Source: Anaerolineae bacterium (GTDB taxonomy: Bacteria; Chloroflexota; Anaerolineae; Promineifilales; Promineifilaceae). From it: DNA of 64,000 nt. Under the pieces are notes generated by a model, which did no database searches, was not told where the DNA came from, and saw only the letters and a list, made by a program, of their open reading frames with translations. Below, one piece after another: positions 26,180 through 35,043 of the stretch (within the stretch, counting starts at the first letter, position 1; every line of letters begins with the position of its first letter). The stretch is from assembly GCA_023954475.1 (NCBI GenBank), contig JAMLHW010000009.1, positions 62,001 through 126,000 on the forward strand. Reading direction: 5' to 3'. The position numbers and the translations under genes are program-made.

Positions 26180-27217
26180 ATGGGCACTATATCACAATTG
26201 ACCGTCACCAATTTAGCTGAGGTGTCGGTTCCCGGTTCATACATGGTTCTCACGCACCCAAACGAAACGGATGGCGTTCACGGCCAGGTACGCCCAATTA
26301 ACCTGAGCCGTGATGTTCCGCAGCTCATGCGCTTATTGCGGCTTGTTTTTAGTCCTACGCTGGATGCTGATGGACGACGTGCGCTCAATGCCTTAAGTTC
26401 CAAACCGGTGACGTTGTTGCGACTCAACCGGCTTGCAGGTGGTTTGACACCTGGGTTTGTCTGGGAAGTTGACGGCACACTCGTCGGCAACATCTCAATC
26501 ATTCCAACGCAACAGCGCCATCGCGCCATTATTGCCAATGTCGCCGTCCATCCTGATTATCGTCGGCAAGGGATTGCGTTCCGGCTGATGAACGCTACGC
26601 TGGCGTATTTGCGGCAGCAAGGTGTCAGTATGGTTATGCTCCAGGTAGATGTGAGCAATACGGGAGCACGCCGCCTGTATGAGCAATTTGGCTTTGACTG
26701 GATTGGAGCAACGCAACTGTGGCGAGCGACATCATCACAGTGGGAAACAGTTCGTGATGACAGTGGCGTTGTCATTCGGCCGATAAAACGTGGCGAGCAT
26801 CAACAGGCATACACAGTCGATACAAATTGCTTTGCCAGGGAGTTAAATTGGCCGGAACCACTGCAACCCAATCACTACAAACATTCCTGGTGGCAGCGGA
26901 TCAGTAACCTGCTCAACGGCAAGCAATTTGAAGCTTGGGTTATTCCCGATGCACATGACAGGCCACTAGCCGTGGGCAGTATCAGCGGTGAATGGGGTCG
27001 TCCCTATCACCTTGCTGTACGCGTGCCAGAGGTCTGGCGGGAAGAAATGACACGTCCGCTTCTGGCGAAGCTGCTGCGACGTCTGACATATTTGCGACAA
27101 CGGACGATCTTTATCGAACATGTAGATGATGACGATGTAATGCAAACATTGCTGCGCAGTGCCGCATTTCGGCCGACACGGCGCTTAGGCACGATGAAAC
27201 TGATATTTGACGGTTGA
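26180..27217 (+). CDS. GNAT-family N-acetyltransferase, probably two-domain
   Basis: The 345-residue protein has an intact GNAT domain at about residues 40-180: GFVWEVDGTLVGNISI, then ANVAVHPDYRRQGIAFRLM with the acetyl-CoA-binding R-x-x-G-x-G/A loop, and NTGARRLYEQFGFDWIG. A second, degenerate GNAT-like half follows (about 200-345, VIRPIKRGEHQQAY...AVGSISGEWGRPYHLAVRV). It transfers an acetyl group to an amine; substrate unknown. GAGG lies a few nt before ATG 26180; a later Met at 26243 is possible. It lies between the MFS gene and a SHOCT-like gene. Confidence 0.8.
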   Translation: MGTISQLTVTNLAEVSVPGSYMVLTHPNETDGVHGQVRPINLSRDVPQLMRLLRLVFSPTLDADGRRALNALSSKPVTLLRLNRLAGGLTPGFVWEVDGTLVGNISIIPTQQRHRAIIANVAVHPDYRRQGIAFRLMNATLAYLRQQGVSMVMLQVDVSNTGARRLYEQFGFDWIGATQLWRATSSQWETVRDDSGVVIRPIKRGEHQQAYTVDTNCFARELNWPEPLQPNHYKHSWWQRISNLLNGKQFEAWVIPDAHDRPLAVGSISGEWGRPYHLAVRVPEVWREEMTRPLLAKLLRRLTYLRQRTIFIEHVDDDDVMQTLLRSAAFRPTRRLGTMKLIFDG

Positions 27218-27301
27218 GGGGAGCTGGTTCGTTAACGCAGATTATTGACGAGATTATCGCAATCACGCAATGCGTTGAACAAACCTATCTGGAGTAATAA
27301 T

Positions 27302-27682
27302 ATGGCATCAACTGAAGAACGAATGCAAATTCTGAAAATGATAGAAGAAGGCAAGATCACGGCCCAAGAAGGCGCAGAGTTGATCCGTCTGTTGACATAT
27401 GAGGAACCTCAATCGCCCAAAGCCCCGCTGAAAGGAGCAAGTAAACCGCGTTGGTTCCGCGTACGCGTTACCGATATGAACTCGGGTCGCAAGAAAGTGG
27501 ATATCAACATTCCCATCGGGTTCGTCGAGACCGGAATGCGCATGGGCGCGCGTTTCATCCCTGAACTGGAAGAAGCACAATATGTCGACTTAATGGAAAC
27601 AGTCAAGTCAGGGCGTCAGGGAAAGGTGATCGATGTCTATGATGACGAAGGCGGCGAACACGTCGAAGTATTTGTCGAATAA
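27302..27682 (+). CDS. SHOCT-like protein, second paralogue
   Basis: The 126-residue protein starts MASTEERMQILKMIEEGKI, an SHOCT-like hairpin, and ends with the same domain as the 22832 product (KPRWFRVRVTDMNSGRKKVDI ... GEHVEVFVE). GGAG lies 7 nt before ATG 27302. It lacks the acidic linker and SAE motifs of its paralogue. It lies 85 bp after the GNAT gene and 3 bp from the convergent folA end. Probably part of the same envelope or stress functions; not established. Confidence 0.75.
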   Translation: MASTEERMQILKMIEEGKITAQEGAELIRLLTYEEPQSPKAPLKGASKPRWFRVRVTDMNSGRKKVDINIPIGFVETGMRMGARFIPELEEAQYVDLMETVKSGRQGKVIDVYDDEGGEHVEVFVE

Positions 27683-27685
27683 CGC

Positions 27686-28198
27686 TTAGCTACGAATTCT
27701 GTCCAGTGTAACGAAACGGTACGGATAGAGATTGGTCGCATCGGGGGAAAACGTTTCGGCCGAAACGACCTGCCATTCAGCCGGATCGAGCGTCGGGAAA
27801 AAAGTATCTCCCTCAAACTCTGCCGCAATTTGCGTCAAATAGAGCCGGTCAGTCAGCGGCAGCCACGTTTCAAACGCCCCAATCACCATCAATTCTCGTG
27901 CATCACCCGCCGCTGCAATCGCCGCTTCGGCCGAATGCACCACGATACAGCCGTCAGCCTCAAAATTCAGATTGCGTGTCAACACAATGTTGGTGCGCTT
28001 TGCCAGTGGTCGGCCAATTGATTCGTATGTGCGCCGACCCATAATCACCGGTTTGCCCAGAGTCAGCTCGCGAAAACGACGCATATCGGCCGGCAACCGC
28101 CACGGCAAGCGATTGTCGACGCCGATTACCCCATTGGCAGCCACTGCCGCAACAATAGATATTTTCGGCCGAAAACCATCCTGCTCAGTCACAACCAT
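27686..28198 (-). CDS. folA: Dihydrofolate reductase
   Basis: Reduces dihydrofolate to tetrahydrofolate with NADPH. The 170-residue protein has ISIVAAVAANGVIGVDNRLPWRLPADMRRF (catalytic Asp/Glu region D of PADM), GKPVIMGRRTYESIG, KRTNIVLTRNL and MVIGAFETW; the second Gly of the usual GG is Ala. An N-terminal extension MVVTEQDGFRPK encodes the TTTTCGGCCGAAAA motif as FRP, in an unusual frame. Start at ATG 28198. It lies 55 bp after thyA on the same strand, and the two form the usual thymidylate cycle pair. Confidence 0.93.
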   Translation of the reverse strand: MVVTEQDGFRPKISIVAAVAANGVIGVDNRLPWRLPADMRRFRELTLGKPVIMGRRTYESIGRPLAKRTNIVLTRNLNFEADGCIVVHSAEAAIAAAGDARELMVIGAFETWLPLTDRLYLTQIAAEFEGDTFFPTLDPAEWQVVSAETFSPDATNLYPYRFVTLDRIRS

Positions 28199-28253
28199 AA
28201 TTACCGTTCCATAGCTCCGTTACTGACCGACATGCAGCAGGTGATGGCCGACG

Positions 28254-29048
28254 TCACACCGCAATCGGTGCTTTGATACGAGGATGAAACTGGTAATCGA
28301 CCAACTCAAAATCATCATAGCGAAAATCGAACAACGAAGTCACAGTCGGGTTCAGGCGCATCGTCGGCAACGGATAGGGCATACGCGTCAGTTGCAAACG
28401 CGCCTGATCGAGATGATTCAAGTATAGATGAGCATCGCCAAACGTGTGGACAAATTCCCCGGGCTGTAAACCGGTCACTTGCGCCATCATCATTGTCAGC
28501 AAAGCATACGACGCAATATTGAACGGCACGCCGAGGAAAATGTCTGCACTGCGCTGGTAAAGTTGGCAGGACAATTTACCTTCTGCCACGTAAAATTGAA
28601 AGAGACAATGGCACGGCGGCAACGCCATGTCATCGATTTGTGCCACATTCCACGCGCTGACAATGTGGCGACGAGAGTCGGGTTTGTACTGAATACTATG
28701 TAACACTTGCCGGATTTGATCGATAGTGCGGCCATCGGCCGATACCCACGAACGCCATTGCGCTCCATAAACCGGCCCCAAATCTCCGTTTTCGTCTGCC
28801 CATTCATCCCATATCGACACGCGATTGGCATTCAAGTAAGCGATATTGGTGTCGCCCTGCAAAAACCAGAGCAGTTCATGGATGATCGAACGCAAATGGA
28901 GGCGCTTGGTGGTCACAACTGGAAACCCGGCGCTCAAGTCAAACCGCATTTGATACCCAAACACGCTCAGTGTACCGGTTCCCGTTCGGTCACCGCGCTC
29001 GACACCGTTGTCCAGCACAGTGCGCATCAAATCGAGATATTGTTGCAT
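28254..29048 (-). CDS. thyA: Thymidylate synthase
   Basis: Methylates dUMP to dTMP using methylene-tetrahydrofolate, producing dihydrofolate that folA recycles. The 264-residue protein has [27 protein letters not shown], the active-site [13 protein letters not shown] (nucleophilic Cys), [19 protein letters not shown] and [12 protein letters not shown], all standard. Normal length. The ATG at 29048 is preceded by a GGAG site. First of the thyA-folA pair, divergent from sufE. It lacks the flavin-dependent ThyX alternative. Confidence 0.97.
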   Translation of the reverse strand: MQQYLDLMRTVLDNGVERGDRTGTGTLSVFGYQMRFDLSAGFPVVTTKRLHLRSIIHELLWFLQGDTNIAYLNANRVSIWDEWADENGDLGPVYGAQWRSWVSADGRTIDQIRQVLHSIQYKPDSRRHIVSAWNVAQIDDMALPPCHCLFQFYVAEGKLSCQLYQRSADIFLGVPFNIASYALLTMMMAQVTGLQPGEFVHTFGDAHLYLNHLDQARLQLTRMPYPLPTMRLNPTVTSLFDFRYDDFELVDYQFHPRIKAPIAV

Positions 29049-29107
29049 CGTGTCTCCTCAACATTCATAGCAGCGACGAGTTGACTAATTGTCAGCTTGT
29101 CTGTTGT

Positions 29108-29123
29108 ACGGTCGGCCGACCGT
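29108..29123. promoter_or_regulatory. 16-bp perfect palindrome in the thyA-sufE spacer
   Basis: ACGGTCGGCCGACCGT is a perfect palindrome whose core is TCGGCCGA flanked by GAC. It lies between divergent thyA and sufE promoters and could be an operator or simply a variant of the dispersed palindrome. Confidence 0.45.
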
Positions 29124-29204
29124 GCTAATGAACGATATGCTTATCATAACCCGAGTTGCAATGTGCTACAATGGAACAGCATAGCTTGAACAAGGAAATT
29201 GAAC

Positions 29205-29645
29205 ATGACAAACGCTATTCCCGCGCAGTTACAGGAGATCATCGACGATTTCAGCTACTGCGTCGGACAAGAGAAACTGGAGTATTTGCTCGAATTATCG
29301 GAGCAATTGCCCCCTTTGCCTGATCATCTGCAGGCAAAAAGTGATCAGATGGAACAGGTGCACGAATGCATGACGCCCGTTTTTGTCGAGGCAGAAGTCA
29401 AAGACGGCACGATGCAATTTTATTTTGACGTACCGGTTGAGTCACCGACAGTACGCGGCTTCGCCACGATCATGATGAAAGGTGTCAACGGTGCAACACC
29501 AGAGCAGGTGCTGGCTATTCCCAACGATTTCTATTTGCAAACCGGGTTGCAACGCGTGCTTTCTGCCCAGCGCATGGCGGGCATGAGTACGTTTTTGTTG
29601 TACATGAAACGCCTGACCACGGCGCACTTGGCCGACAGCGCGTAG
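29205..29645 (+). CDS. sufE: SufE-like sulfur acceptor
   Basis: Carries persulfide sulfur from a SufS cysteine desulfurase to the Fe-S cluster scaffold. The 146-residue protein has the family's pattern IIDDFSYCVGQEKLEYLLELS, LPPLPDHL and the active-site Cys in QVHECMTPVFV, where most SufE proteins have GCQSxVW. ATG 29205 has AAGGA 8 nt upstream; an in-frame TTG at 29199 is less likely. No sufS or sufB is adjacent. TACAAT at 29166-29171 may be its -10. Confidence 0.88.
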   Translation: MTNAIPAQLQEIIDDFSYCVGQEKLEYLLELSEQLPPLPDHLQAKSDQMEQVHECMTPVFVEAEVKDGTMQFYFDVPVESPTVRGFATIMMKGVNGATPEQVLAIPNDFYLQTGLQRVLSAQRMAGMSTFLLYMKRLTTAHLADSA

Positions 29646-29704
29646 CTTAATGGGATGTGTGAGATGTTCAGCAAGGCATCTGCATTTCGGCCGAAAAATC
29701 AATC

Positions 29705-30649
29705 ATGAGTCGCTCACGGAAACTATGGGCCGGGATATTGCTCGTTGCGGCATTGGCTGCCGTTGTCGTTCTGGCATCGAGCATCTCCGAAACGACCTAT
29801 ATTTTAGGCGCCAATTTGGGCAGCGAATCGGCCGAAGCCATTCTGCCGCAAGAACCACTGCCCGAAAAAATCGAGAACGGACTAAAACTGTGGCAAATCT
29901 ACCTCGTTGTTGGCCTGTTTTTTGTGCTCGCAGTCACCAATCTCACATTGAACCGCAGCAACTTTCTCAACCGCAAGTACCTGTCGCTTGTCGGCGGCGC
30001 TATACTGCTTTTGGCTATCGTGGTCTACATATCAAATCAAAGCGACGGACCACTTGAGCCGCCGGTTGCAGAACCAACTGCCATGTTGAGCAATGAAACA
30101 GAACCGACCGAACCGGGAAAACGCATTGAATCGCCGATCTTCGACCAGGAGGATGCCCCAGAAACCGGCGTCGCCATCATTTCCTATTTGCTGATCGCGG
30201 GAGTGGTCGCCGTGATTGGAGGTGGCATCGCCTTAATCGCATATTTTTACTTCGATCAACCGCAGGAAACACCTTTGGACGAGATCGTTTCCCAAGCTGA
30301 AACTGCCATTGCCGCTATCGAGGCAGGTGGCGATTTGCGCGACGCGATACTGCAATGCTATGTTGAAATGACGCATGTGGTGCGTTCTAGTCGCGGTCTG
30401 CGCCGTGGCGAAGCCATGACACCACGTGAGTTTGAACAGAGTCTGATTACCGCCGGATTACCAGCTGCATCTGTCAATCGGTTGACGCGCCTGTTTGAAG
30501 CGGTGCGCTATGGCGGCATGGAACCGGGCAAACGCCAGGAATTGGAGGCGCTATCAGCATTGCGCGAGATAGCCGACGCCGTCAACAAAGAGACAGCAAA
30601 AAGACCGGATTCGGCCGAAACAAAACCGATCAAAACAGCACTCAGCTAG
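29705..30649 (+). CDS. DUF4129-domain membrane protein A
   Basis: The 314-residue protein has a signal-like N-terminal span (about 8-26), two further spans (about 63-80, 97-110), a Pro/Glu-rich linker, a span (about 152-180) and a cytoplasmic C-terminal DUF4129 domain (AILQCYVEMTHVVRSSRGLRR, AMTPREFEQSLITAGLP, RLTRLFEAVRYGG). DUF4129 proteins accompany MoxR ATPases and DUF58 proteins, whose role resembles complex assembly or protein maturation in the envelope. It is paralogous to the next gene, with which it shares the same layout and C-terminal domain. First gene of the cluster. Confidence 0.8.
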   Translation: MSRSRKLWAGILLVAALAAVVVLASSISETTYILGANLGSESAEAILPQEPLPEKIENGLKLWQIYLVVGLFFVLAVTNLTLNRSNFLNRKYLSLVGGAILLLAIVVYISNQSDGPLEPPVAEPTAMLSNETEPTEPGKRIESPIFDQEDAPETGVAIISYLLIAGVVAVIGGGIALIAYFYFDQPQETPLDEIVSQAETAIAAIEAGGDLRDAILQCYVEMTHVVRSSRGLRRGEAMTPREFEQSLITAGLPAASVNRLTRLFEAVRYGGMEPGKRQELEALSALREIADAVNKETAKRPDSAETKPIKTALS

Positions 30650-30664
30650 CCTGCAACACACATC

Positions 30665-31501
30665 ATGCAGACGAACCGCATTCCCCTCCTCGTCATCGTT
30701 GTCGCCGTTGTCGCCGTCATTGTGCTGCTTGTCTCCAGCTTGCCTTCCCTATCCTACAATACGGCCGAACTCAACTTCGACCTGCTTGCACCTGCGTCAC
30801 AAAACGATGAAACTGAGAGCGTCGACGCGACCGAACCGGAGCCGTTTGCCGTACCGCCTGTGCTGATCAGCGTATTTTTATGGCTGGCTGTCGGCATGGT
30901 TGTATTTTACATTTTGTCATCGCCGGAAACCCGCGCGCGATTGCGCCGCCAAATTCTGGCCGGCATCAGCCTGTCCCTGACTATCTACGTGTTGCTGCGT
31001 TTTGTGCTGCCGGCGCTGCTCGTGCCGCAAGAAATGCCGGCCGGTAACTCGCCCAACGGCCTGGGCATCGTCGTGCCGACTAATCCGCTGCTGATTTACG
31101 GTACAAGTACAGCAATCGCCGCATTAATCGTCGGCGGTGTCTGGTTCGCGGTCATCATGCTGCAGAAACGTCGTCATCCACTGGATGCTGTCGCGCGTTC
31201 GGCCGAAGATGCACTCGCCGATCTGGAATCCGGCAAAAATGTGCGTGAAACCATCATGCGCTGCTACATTGAAATGAGCAACGCCGTCGGCCAGACGCAC
31301 AACATGCGCCGCCAGGCTGCCATGACACCGCGCGAATTCCAGGAACGGCTCGAACGCGCCGGCCTACCTGCCCGGCAAACGCAACGGCTCACCGGGCTTT
31401 TTGAGAAAGTGCGCTACGGCGGCCATCAGGCCGGTGAAGCGGAAATTCGCGAAGCCCGCGATTGTCTGACCGATATTCTATTCGCCTGTGAGCGTCAATA
31501 A
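30665..31501 (+). CDS. DUF4129-domain membrane protein B
   Basis: A 278-residue paralogue of the 29705 product: N-terminal span, linker, membrane spans (about 78-96, 103-122, 153-172) and a C-terminal DUF4129 domain (TIMRCYIEMSNAVGQTHNMRR, AMTPREFQERLERAGLP, RLTGLFEKVRYGG). It starts 16 bp after the previous gene and its stop TAA shares an A with the ATG of the next (TAATG). Duplication within the MoxR operon suggests two different partners or a hetero-oligomer. Function inferred from context only. Confidence 0.8.
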   Translation: MQTNRIPLLVIVVAVVAVIVLLVSSLPSLSYNTAELNFDLLAPASQNDETESVDATEPEPFAVPPVLISVFLWLAVGMVVFYILSSPETRARLRRQILAGISLSLTIYVLLRFVLPALLVPQEMPAGNSPNGLGIVVPTNPLLIYGTSTAIAALIVGGVWFAVIMLQKRRHPLDAVARSAEDALADLESGKNVRETIMRCYIEMSNAVGQTHNMRRQAAMTPREFQERLERAGLPARQTQRLTGLFEKVRYGGHQAGEAEIREARDCLTDILFACERQ

Positions 31502-32127
31502 TGAAGAGACGGGTAAGCTACATCATCGCCTTCATCATCGTCGTCGCTCTCGTTGCGGCACTGATAAACGGTTTCGTTCAAGATTCCGTCTATCCTGTCA
31601 TCGCTGAGATTTATGTTTGGACGCGCTCTCTCATCACGGCATTACAGTCACTCATTTGGATAGCCATCGTCTTCATCGGTGTCAATCTGGCTATTCAAAG
31701 CTTGTTGGCAGGTAGAAAACGCAAACGTATTGTCGCGCAGGACAAACGGGAATTCTCGGGACGAATCGCCGCCGTTTCGACCTGGGTGCAGCGTGTCGAT
31801 GAAGATTCATTCTTTCAATGGCGCGTTGCCCGCCATATCGCCACCATCGCGCGGGAAGCGATTGGACACAGCCAGACATTGACCCCGCAGGAATTGGAAG
31901 CCGTCTTGACCGATGGAAGCATTGATCCGGAAGTCGCGCATTATCTACGCAAAGGATTGGCAGTGCGGTCAGATAAACTGGATATCAAGCAGTTTGGCGA
32001 ACGCGTGCAAGAATTGGTTGAGCGGCTTATACCACGGCGCAGACCACTGTTTTCGGCCGAACCCGGCCTCATCAAAACCATCGAATATCTGGAAGCAGAG
32101 CTGGAGGTTCCTCGTGACAGACATTAA
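31501..32127 (+). CDS. Membrane protein of MoxR cluster
   Basis: The 208-residue protein has two N-terminal spans (about 5-25, 45-70) followed by a soluble helical domain with a RDEF/TPQELEAVL segment. The SQTLTPQELEAVLTDG piece resembles the TPREF helix of the DUF4129 genes, so it may be a divergent relative. It overlaps the previous gene by 1 nt and moxR by 14 nt, showing tight translational coupling. No named domain recognised; probably forms a complex with the flanking membrane proteins. Confidence 0.65.
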   Translation: MKRRVSYIIAFIIVVALVAALINGFVQDSVYPVIAEIYVWTRSLITALQSLIWIAIVFIGVNLAIQSLLAGRKRKRIVAQDKREFSGRIAAVSTWVQRVDEDSFFQWRVARHIATIAREAIGHSQTLTPQELEAVLTDGSIDPEVAHYLRKGLAVRSDKLDIKQFGERVQELVERLIPRRRPLFSAEPGLIKTIEYLEAELEVPRDRH

Positions 32128-33073
32128 ACAAGTCGCCGTCATCAGCAACAAGGTCATTGCCGAAGTCGAAAAAGCAATCATCGGTAAACACGACCTGATT
32201 CGCACCGTCATGACAGCCATCCTGGCTGATGGACACATTCTGCTCGAAGATTTCCCCGGTTTGGGCAAAACATTGCTCGCAAATACATTTGCAACCGCCC
32301 TGGGCATAAAGTTCAAACGCATCCAGTTTACACCCGATTTGCTTCCCGGTGACATCACCGGCGGCTACATCTTCAATCGCGCCTCCAGCCAGTTTGAATT
32401 GCGCAAAGGCCCGCTGTTTGCCAACATCGTCCTCGCCGATGAAATCAATCGTGCTTCACCGAAGACGCAGTCGGCACTGCTGGAAGCCATGCAGGAGCAT
32501 CAGGTGACGCTGGAAGGTGAAACGATGCGTTTGCCCCAACCGTTTATCGTCATGGCGACGCAAAATCCCATTGAGTACGAAGGGACCTTTCCGCTACCGG
32601 AAGCGCAGCTCGATCGCTTTATGATCAAGGTCTCGGTCGGCTACCCATCGGCCGAAGAGGAACAGGAAATCCTGCGGCGGCGGCAAGCACGCCGACAAGA
32701 ACGCGTCGATCTCAACGCGGTCACCACTGCCGCCGAATTGCAACAATTGCGCGACGCCGTTGAAACTGTCTTTGTCGATCCCGACATGCAGAAATACATG
32801 GTCGATCTCGTCACTGCAACGCGCCGCGACAGCCGCGTCGCCGTCGGAGCCAGCCCACGCGGCTCGCTGGCCCTGCTCAAGCTGGCTCGTGCCTGGGCTG
32901 CTTTGGACGGTCGCGAGTACGTTTTGCCGGATGACATCAAAACGTTTGCGCATCCGGCTCTCATGCATCGCATTATCCTCGAACCCGATTTGTGGATGAA
33001 ACGCAATGCAGCCCGCGATGTGATCAACACAATTACCAAAACCGTCCCCGTTCCTGTTATCGAGGGTGCCTGA
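32114..33073 (+). CDS. MoxR-family AAA+ ATPase
   Basis: The 319-residue ATPase has Walker A EDFPGLGKT near residue 46, the ALEGETMRLPQPF helix-2 insert, Walker B IVLADEINRASPKTQ, sensor 1 VMATQNP and FPLPEAQLDRFMIK. MoxR enzymes act as chaperones that assemble or activate metal-containing or envelope complexes, with DUF58 (VWA-like) and DUF4129 partners. Start is GTG 32114, since GGAGG lies 7 nt upstream and homologues begin near here, although the frame opens at 31913. It overlaps the preceding gene by 14 nt. Confidence 0.88.
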   Translation: MTDIKQVAVISNKVIAEVEKAIIGKHDLIRTVMTAILADGHILLEDFPGLGKTLLANTFATALGIKFKRIQFTPDLLPGDITGGYIFNRASSQFELRKGPLFANIVLADEINRASPKTQSALLEAMQEHQVTLEGETMRLPQPFIVMATQNPIEYEGTFPLPEAQLDRFMIKVSVGYPSAEEEQEILRRRQARRQERVDLNAVTTAAELQQLRDAVETVFVDPDMQKYMVDLVTATRRDSRVAVGASPRGSLALLKLARAWAALDGREYVLPDDIKTFAHPALMHRIILEPDLWMKRNAARDVINTITKTVPVPVIEGA

Positions 33074-33104
33074 AACCAGTTTGACACCGTTTTAAGGCTG
33101 CTGT

Positions 33105-34403
33105 ATGGCCCGCTCTATCGTAGTCAGTACGCTGCTGTTCCTGATCGTCTTGACAGGCGTGGCACTGCTCAACGGCCCGATTCTGGCGCTGGCGCTGCCG
33201 CTCGTGCTATATCTCGGCGCTGGCGTGCTTTTCGGCCCTGAGCCGCTGCAACTTACATTTGAGCATCGTCTTGATAACGAACGGGTAGCGCAGGGGACGC
33301 CTGTAACGGTTACAGTGACAGTAACCAACCATGGCCGCTACCTGGAAGAAGTACAGATTCGGGATCACATTCCGGATAAAGCAACCGTTCTCGATGGGCA
33401 TACTGCCGTGATGGCCTCTTTGCGTTCAGGTGAGTCGGTGACGCTGACCTACTCGCTCGATGCCGCGCGCGGATTCTATGAATTTGGTACGCTGACGGTT
33501 GAAGCGACTGACCGTCTAGGCATTTTTCGTCGCCAGGCAACGTTAACGCTTGAAGAAAGTGAGTCGCTGTTTGTCGTACCACCGGTCAGAACAGTCGGAC
33601 AGATTCCTATTCGGCCGATGATGACGCGCGTATTTGCCGGATACATCCCTGCCCGCATCGGTGGTCCCGGTATCGAGTTTTTTGGCGTGCGCGGCTATCA
33701 ACCCGGCGATTCACTGCGCCATATCAACTGGCGCGCCAACGCTCGGCATCCCGGCAATCTCTACACCAATGAATTTGAGCAGGAACGCGTCGCCGACGTC
33801 GGCTTGATTCTCGACGGCCGTATGCGGGCGGTGGTTCACAACGGCAATCAAGCGCTGTTCGATCAAGGGATCATGGCGACTGCTGCGCTGGCCGATTCGT
33901 TTCTCACGTCCGGCAATCGGGTCAGCTTACTGCTTTACGGCCATTACATCGACTGGACATTGCCCGGTTACGGCAAACTACAACGCGAGAAAATCCTGCA
34001 ATCGTTGGCACGCGCTACGGTCGGCGACAGTCAGGTATTTGAACGGCTGCAAAATATTCCCGCACGGTTGTTTCCGTCAAAATCGCAACTGGTTCTGATC
34101 AGTCCATTGCTGCCGGACGATGTCCAGATTTTGCGCCGATTGCGCTCCCAGAGTTATAAACTCATGGTTGTCAGCCCTGATCCGCTGGCATTTGAGGAGA
34201 GTTTAATGTCGGCCGAAGAGCGTGCGAGCGAAGCAACTCAAATTGCCATCCGCATTGCCCGTTTGGAACGGGCACTCTTGTTCCGTCAATTGCGACAGGC
34301 CGGCATTCAAGTGGTCAACTGGCGCATTGACGAGCCACTGGATCAAGTCATACGGCAAGGCATGGTGCGTCCGGTCATGCGCGACATTGGAGGACTGCTA
34401 TGA
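33105..34403 (+). CDS. DUF58-family (VWA-like) protein
   Basis: The 432-residue protein has two N-terminal spans (about 6-25, 28-45), a CARDB/DUF11-like beta-sandwich (about 60-150, TPVTVTVTVTNHG), and the DUF58 signature FFGVRGYQPGDSLRHINWRA near residue 190, preceding a VWA-like region (VADVGLILDGR). DUF58 proteins pair with MoxR. The extra beta-sandwich is common in actinobacterial and Chloroflexota members. It begins 31 bp after moxR and overlaps the next gene by 4 nt (ATGA). Confidence 0.85.
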   Translation: MARSIVVSTLLFLIVLTGVALLNGPILALALPLVLYLGAGVLFGPEPLQLTFEHRLDNERVAQGTPVTVTVTVTNHGRYLEEVQIRDHIPDKATVLDGHTAVMASLRSGESVTLTYSLDAARGFYEFGTLTVEATDRLGIFRRQATLTLEESESLFVVPPVRTVGQIPIRPMMTRVFAGYIPARIGGPGIEFFGVRGYQPGDSLRHINWRANARHPGNLYTNEFEQERVADVGLILDGRMRAVVHNGNQALFDQGIMATAALADSFLTSGNRVSLLLYGHYIDWTLPGYGKLQREKILQSLARATVGDSQVFERLQNIPARLFPSKSQLVLISPLLPDDVQILRRLRSQSYKLMVVSPDPLAFEESLMSAEERASEATQIAIRIARLERALLFRQLRQAGIQVVNWRIDEPLDQVIRQGMVRPVMRDIGGLL

Positions 34404-34906
34404 GGCTGCTGGACGGAGCAATCGCGGCGGCGCTGCTGGTCGCTGCGGGTGCTTTGGCTGTCGGGTTTTTCTTTTACTCGGGCAATCAGGCAATTGTCTT
34501 CAGCGTGGTGCTGCCCATCGCGATTTGGGGTATCGGCCGATTTTTCAAGTTCTATTGGACGACTTTGATCGCCTTCACGTTGTTTGTCTTGCTCGCCTTG
34601 ATCGGTGTCATGATCAATATCAATACAACGTCAGCCATCGTCGCTGTCATAGCTGCGTTGGCATTGCTCGATCTCGACGCGTTTCGCGCCAAACTATTGC
34701 AGTTTGATCGCATAGATGAGGAAAGCCGGTTGATCGGACGACATTTCGGCCGATTAGGAATGATCTGCGCCCTCAGTCTGCTGCTCTACGGTGCGACCTT
34801 TCTCATTAACATCAATCTCGGCGTCTGGTCAGCCCTGCTCCTCGCCATCATCCTCTTCTACGGACTTTCCCGCGCTGTCACCTACCTGCGCCGCGAAAGT
34901 GACTAG
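34400..34906 (+). CDS. Polytopic membrane protein of MoxR cluster
   Basis: A 168-residue protein with about five hydrophobic spans (about 5-25, 30-50, 55-70, 75-92, 125-160) and a short charged loop near 100-118. It overlaps the DUF58 gene by 4 nt (ATGA), so it is translationally coupled and last in the operon. No family recognised. Its position suggests a membrane anchor or partner of the MoxR/DUF58/DUF4129 complex. Two TCGGCCGA motifs read here in the rarer RP and FGR frames. Confidence 0.65.
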   Translation: MRLLDGAIAAALLVAAGALAVGFFFYSGNQAIVFSVVLPIAIWGIGRFFKFYWTTLIAFTLFVLLALIGVMININTTSAIVAVIAALALLDLDAFRAKLLQFDRIDEESRLIGRHFGRLGMICALSLLLYGATFLININLGVWSALLLAIILFYGLSRAVTYLRRESD

Positions 34907-34950
34907 ATATACTGGCTGAACGCGCCTTGCCGGTTGCATGGCTGCTGCTA

Positions 34951-34979
34951 TTGCCAAAAACAATCCCGTTTGGTATCGT
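34951..34979 (+). promoter_or_regulatory. Promoter of gpmI
   Basis: TTGCCA (34951-34956), 17-nt spacer, TATCGT (34974-34979). Start would fall near 34986, about 58 nt before ATG 35044. Confidence 0.55.
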
Positions 34980-35043
34980 TCGCTCGTAACCAATAATCTG
35001 TGCGGGCTTAACACAACAGCCCCTCTTACTCTGGAGCTATCCA

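Noticed and set aside
31913-32113. N-terminal extension of MoxR from 31913
   Set aside because: It is antisense-free but lies in the preceding gene's frame overlap; GTG 32114 has a GGAGG site and matches family length.
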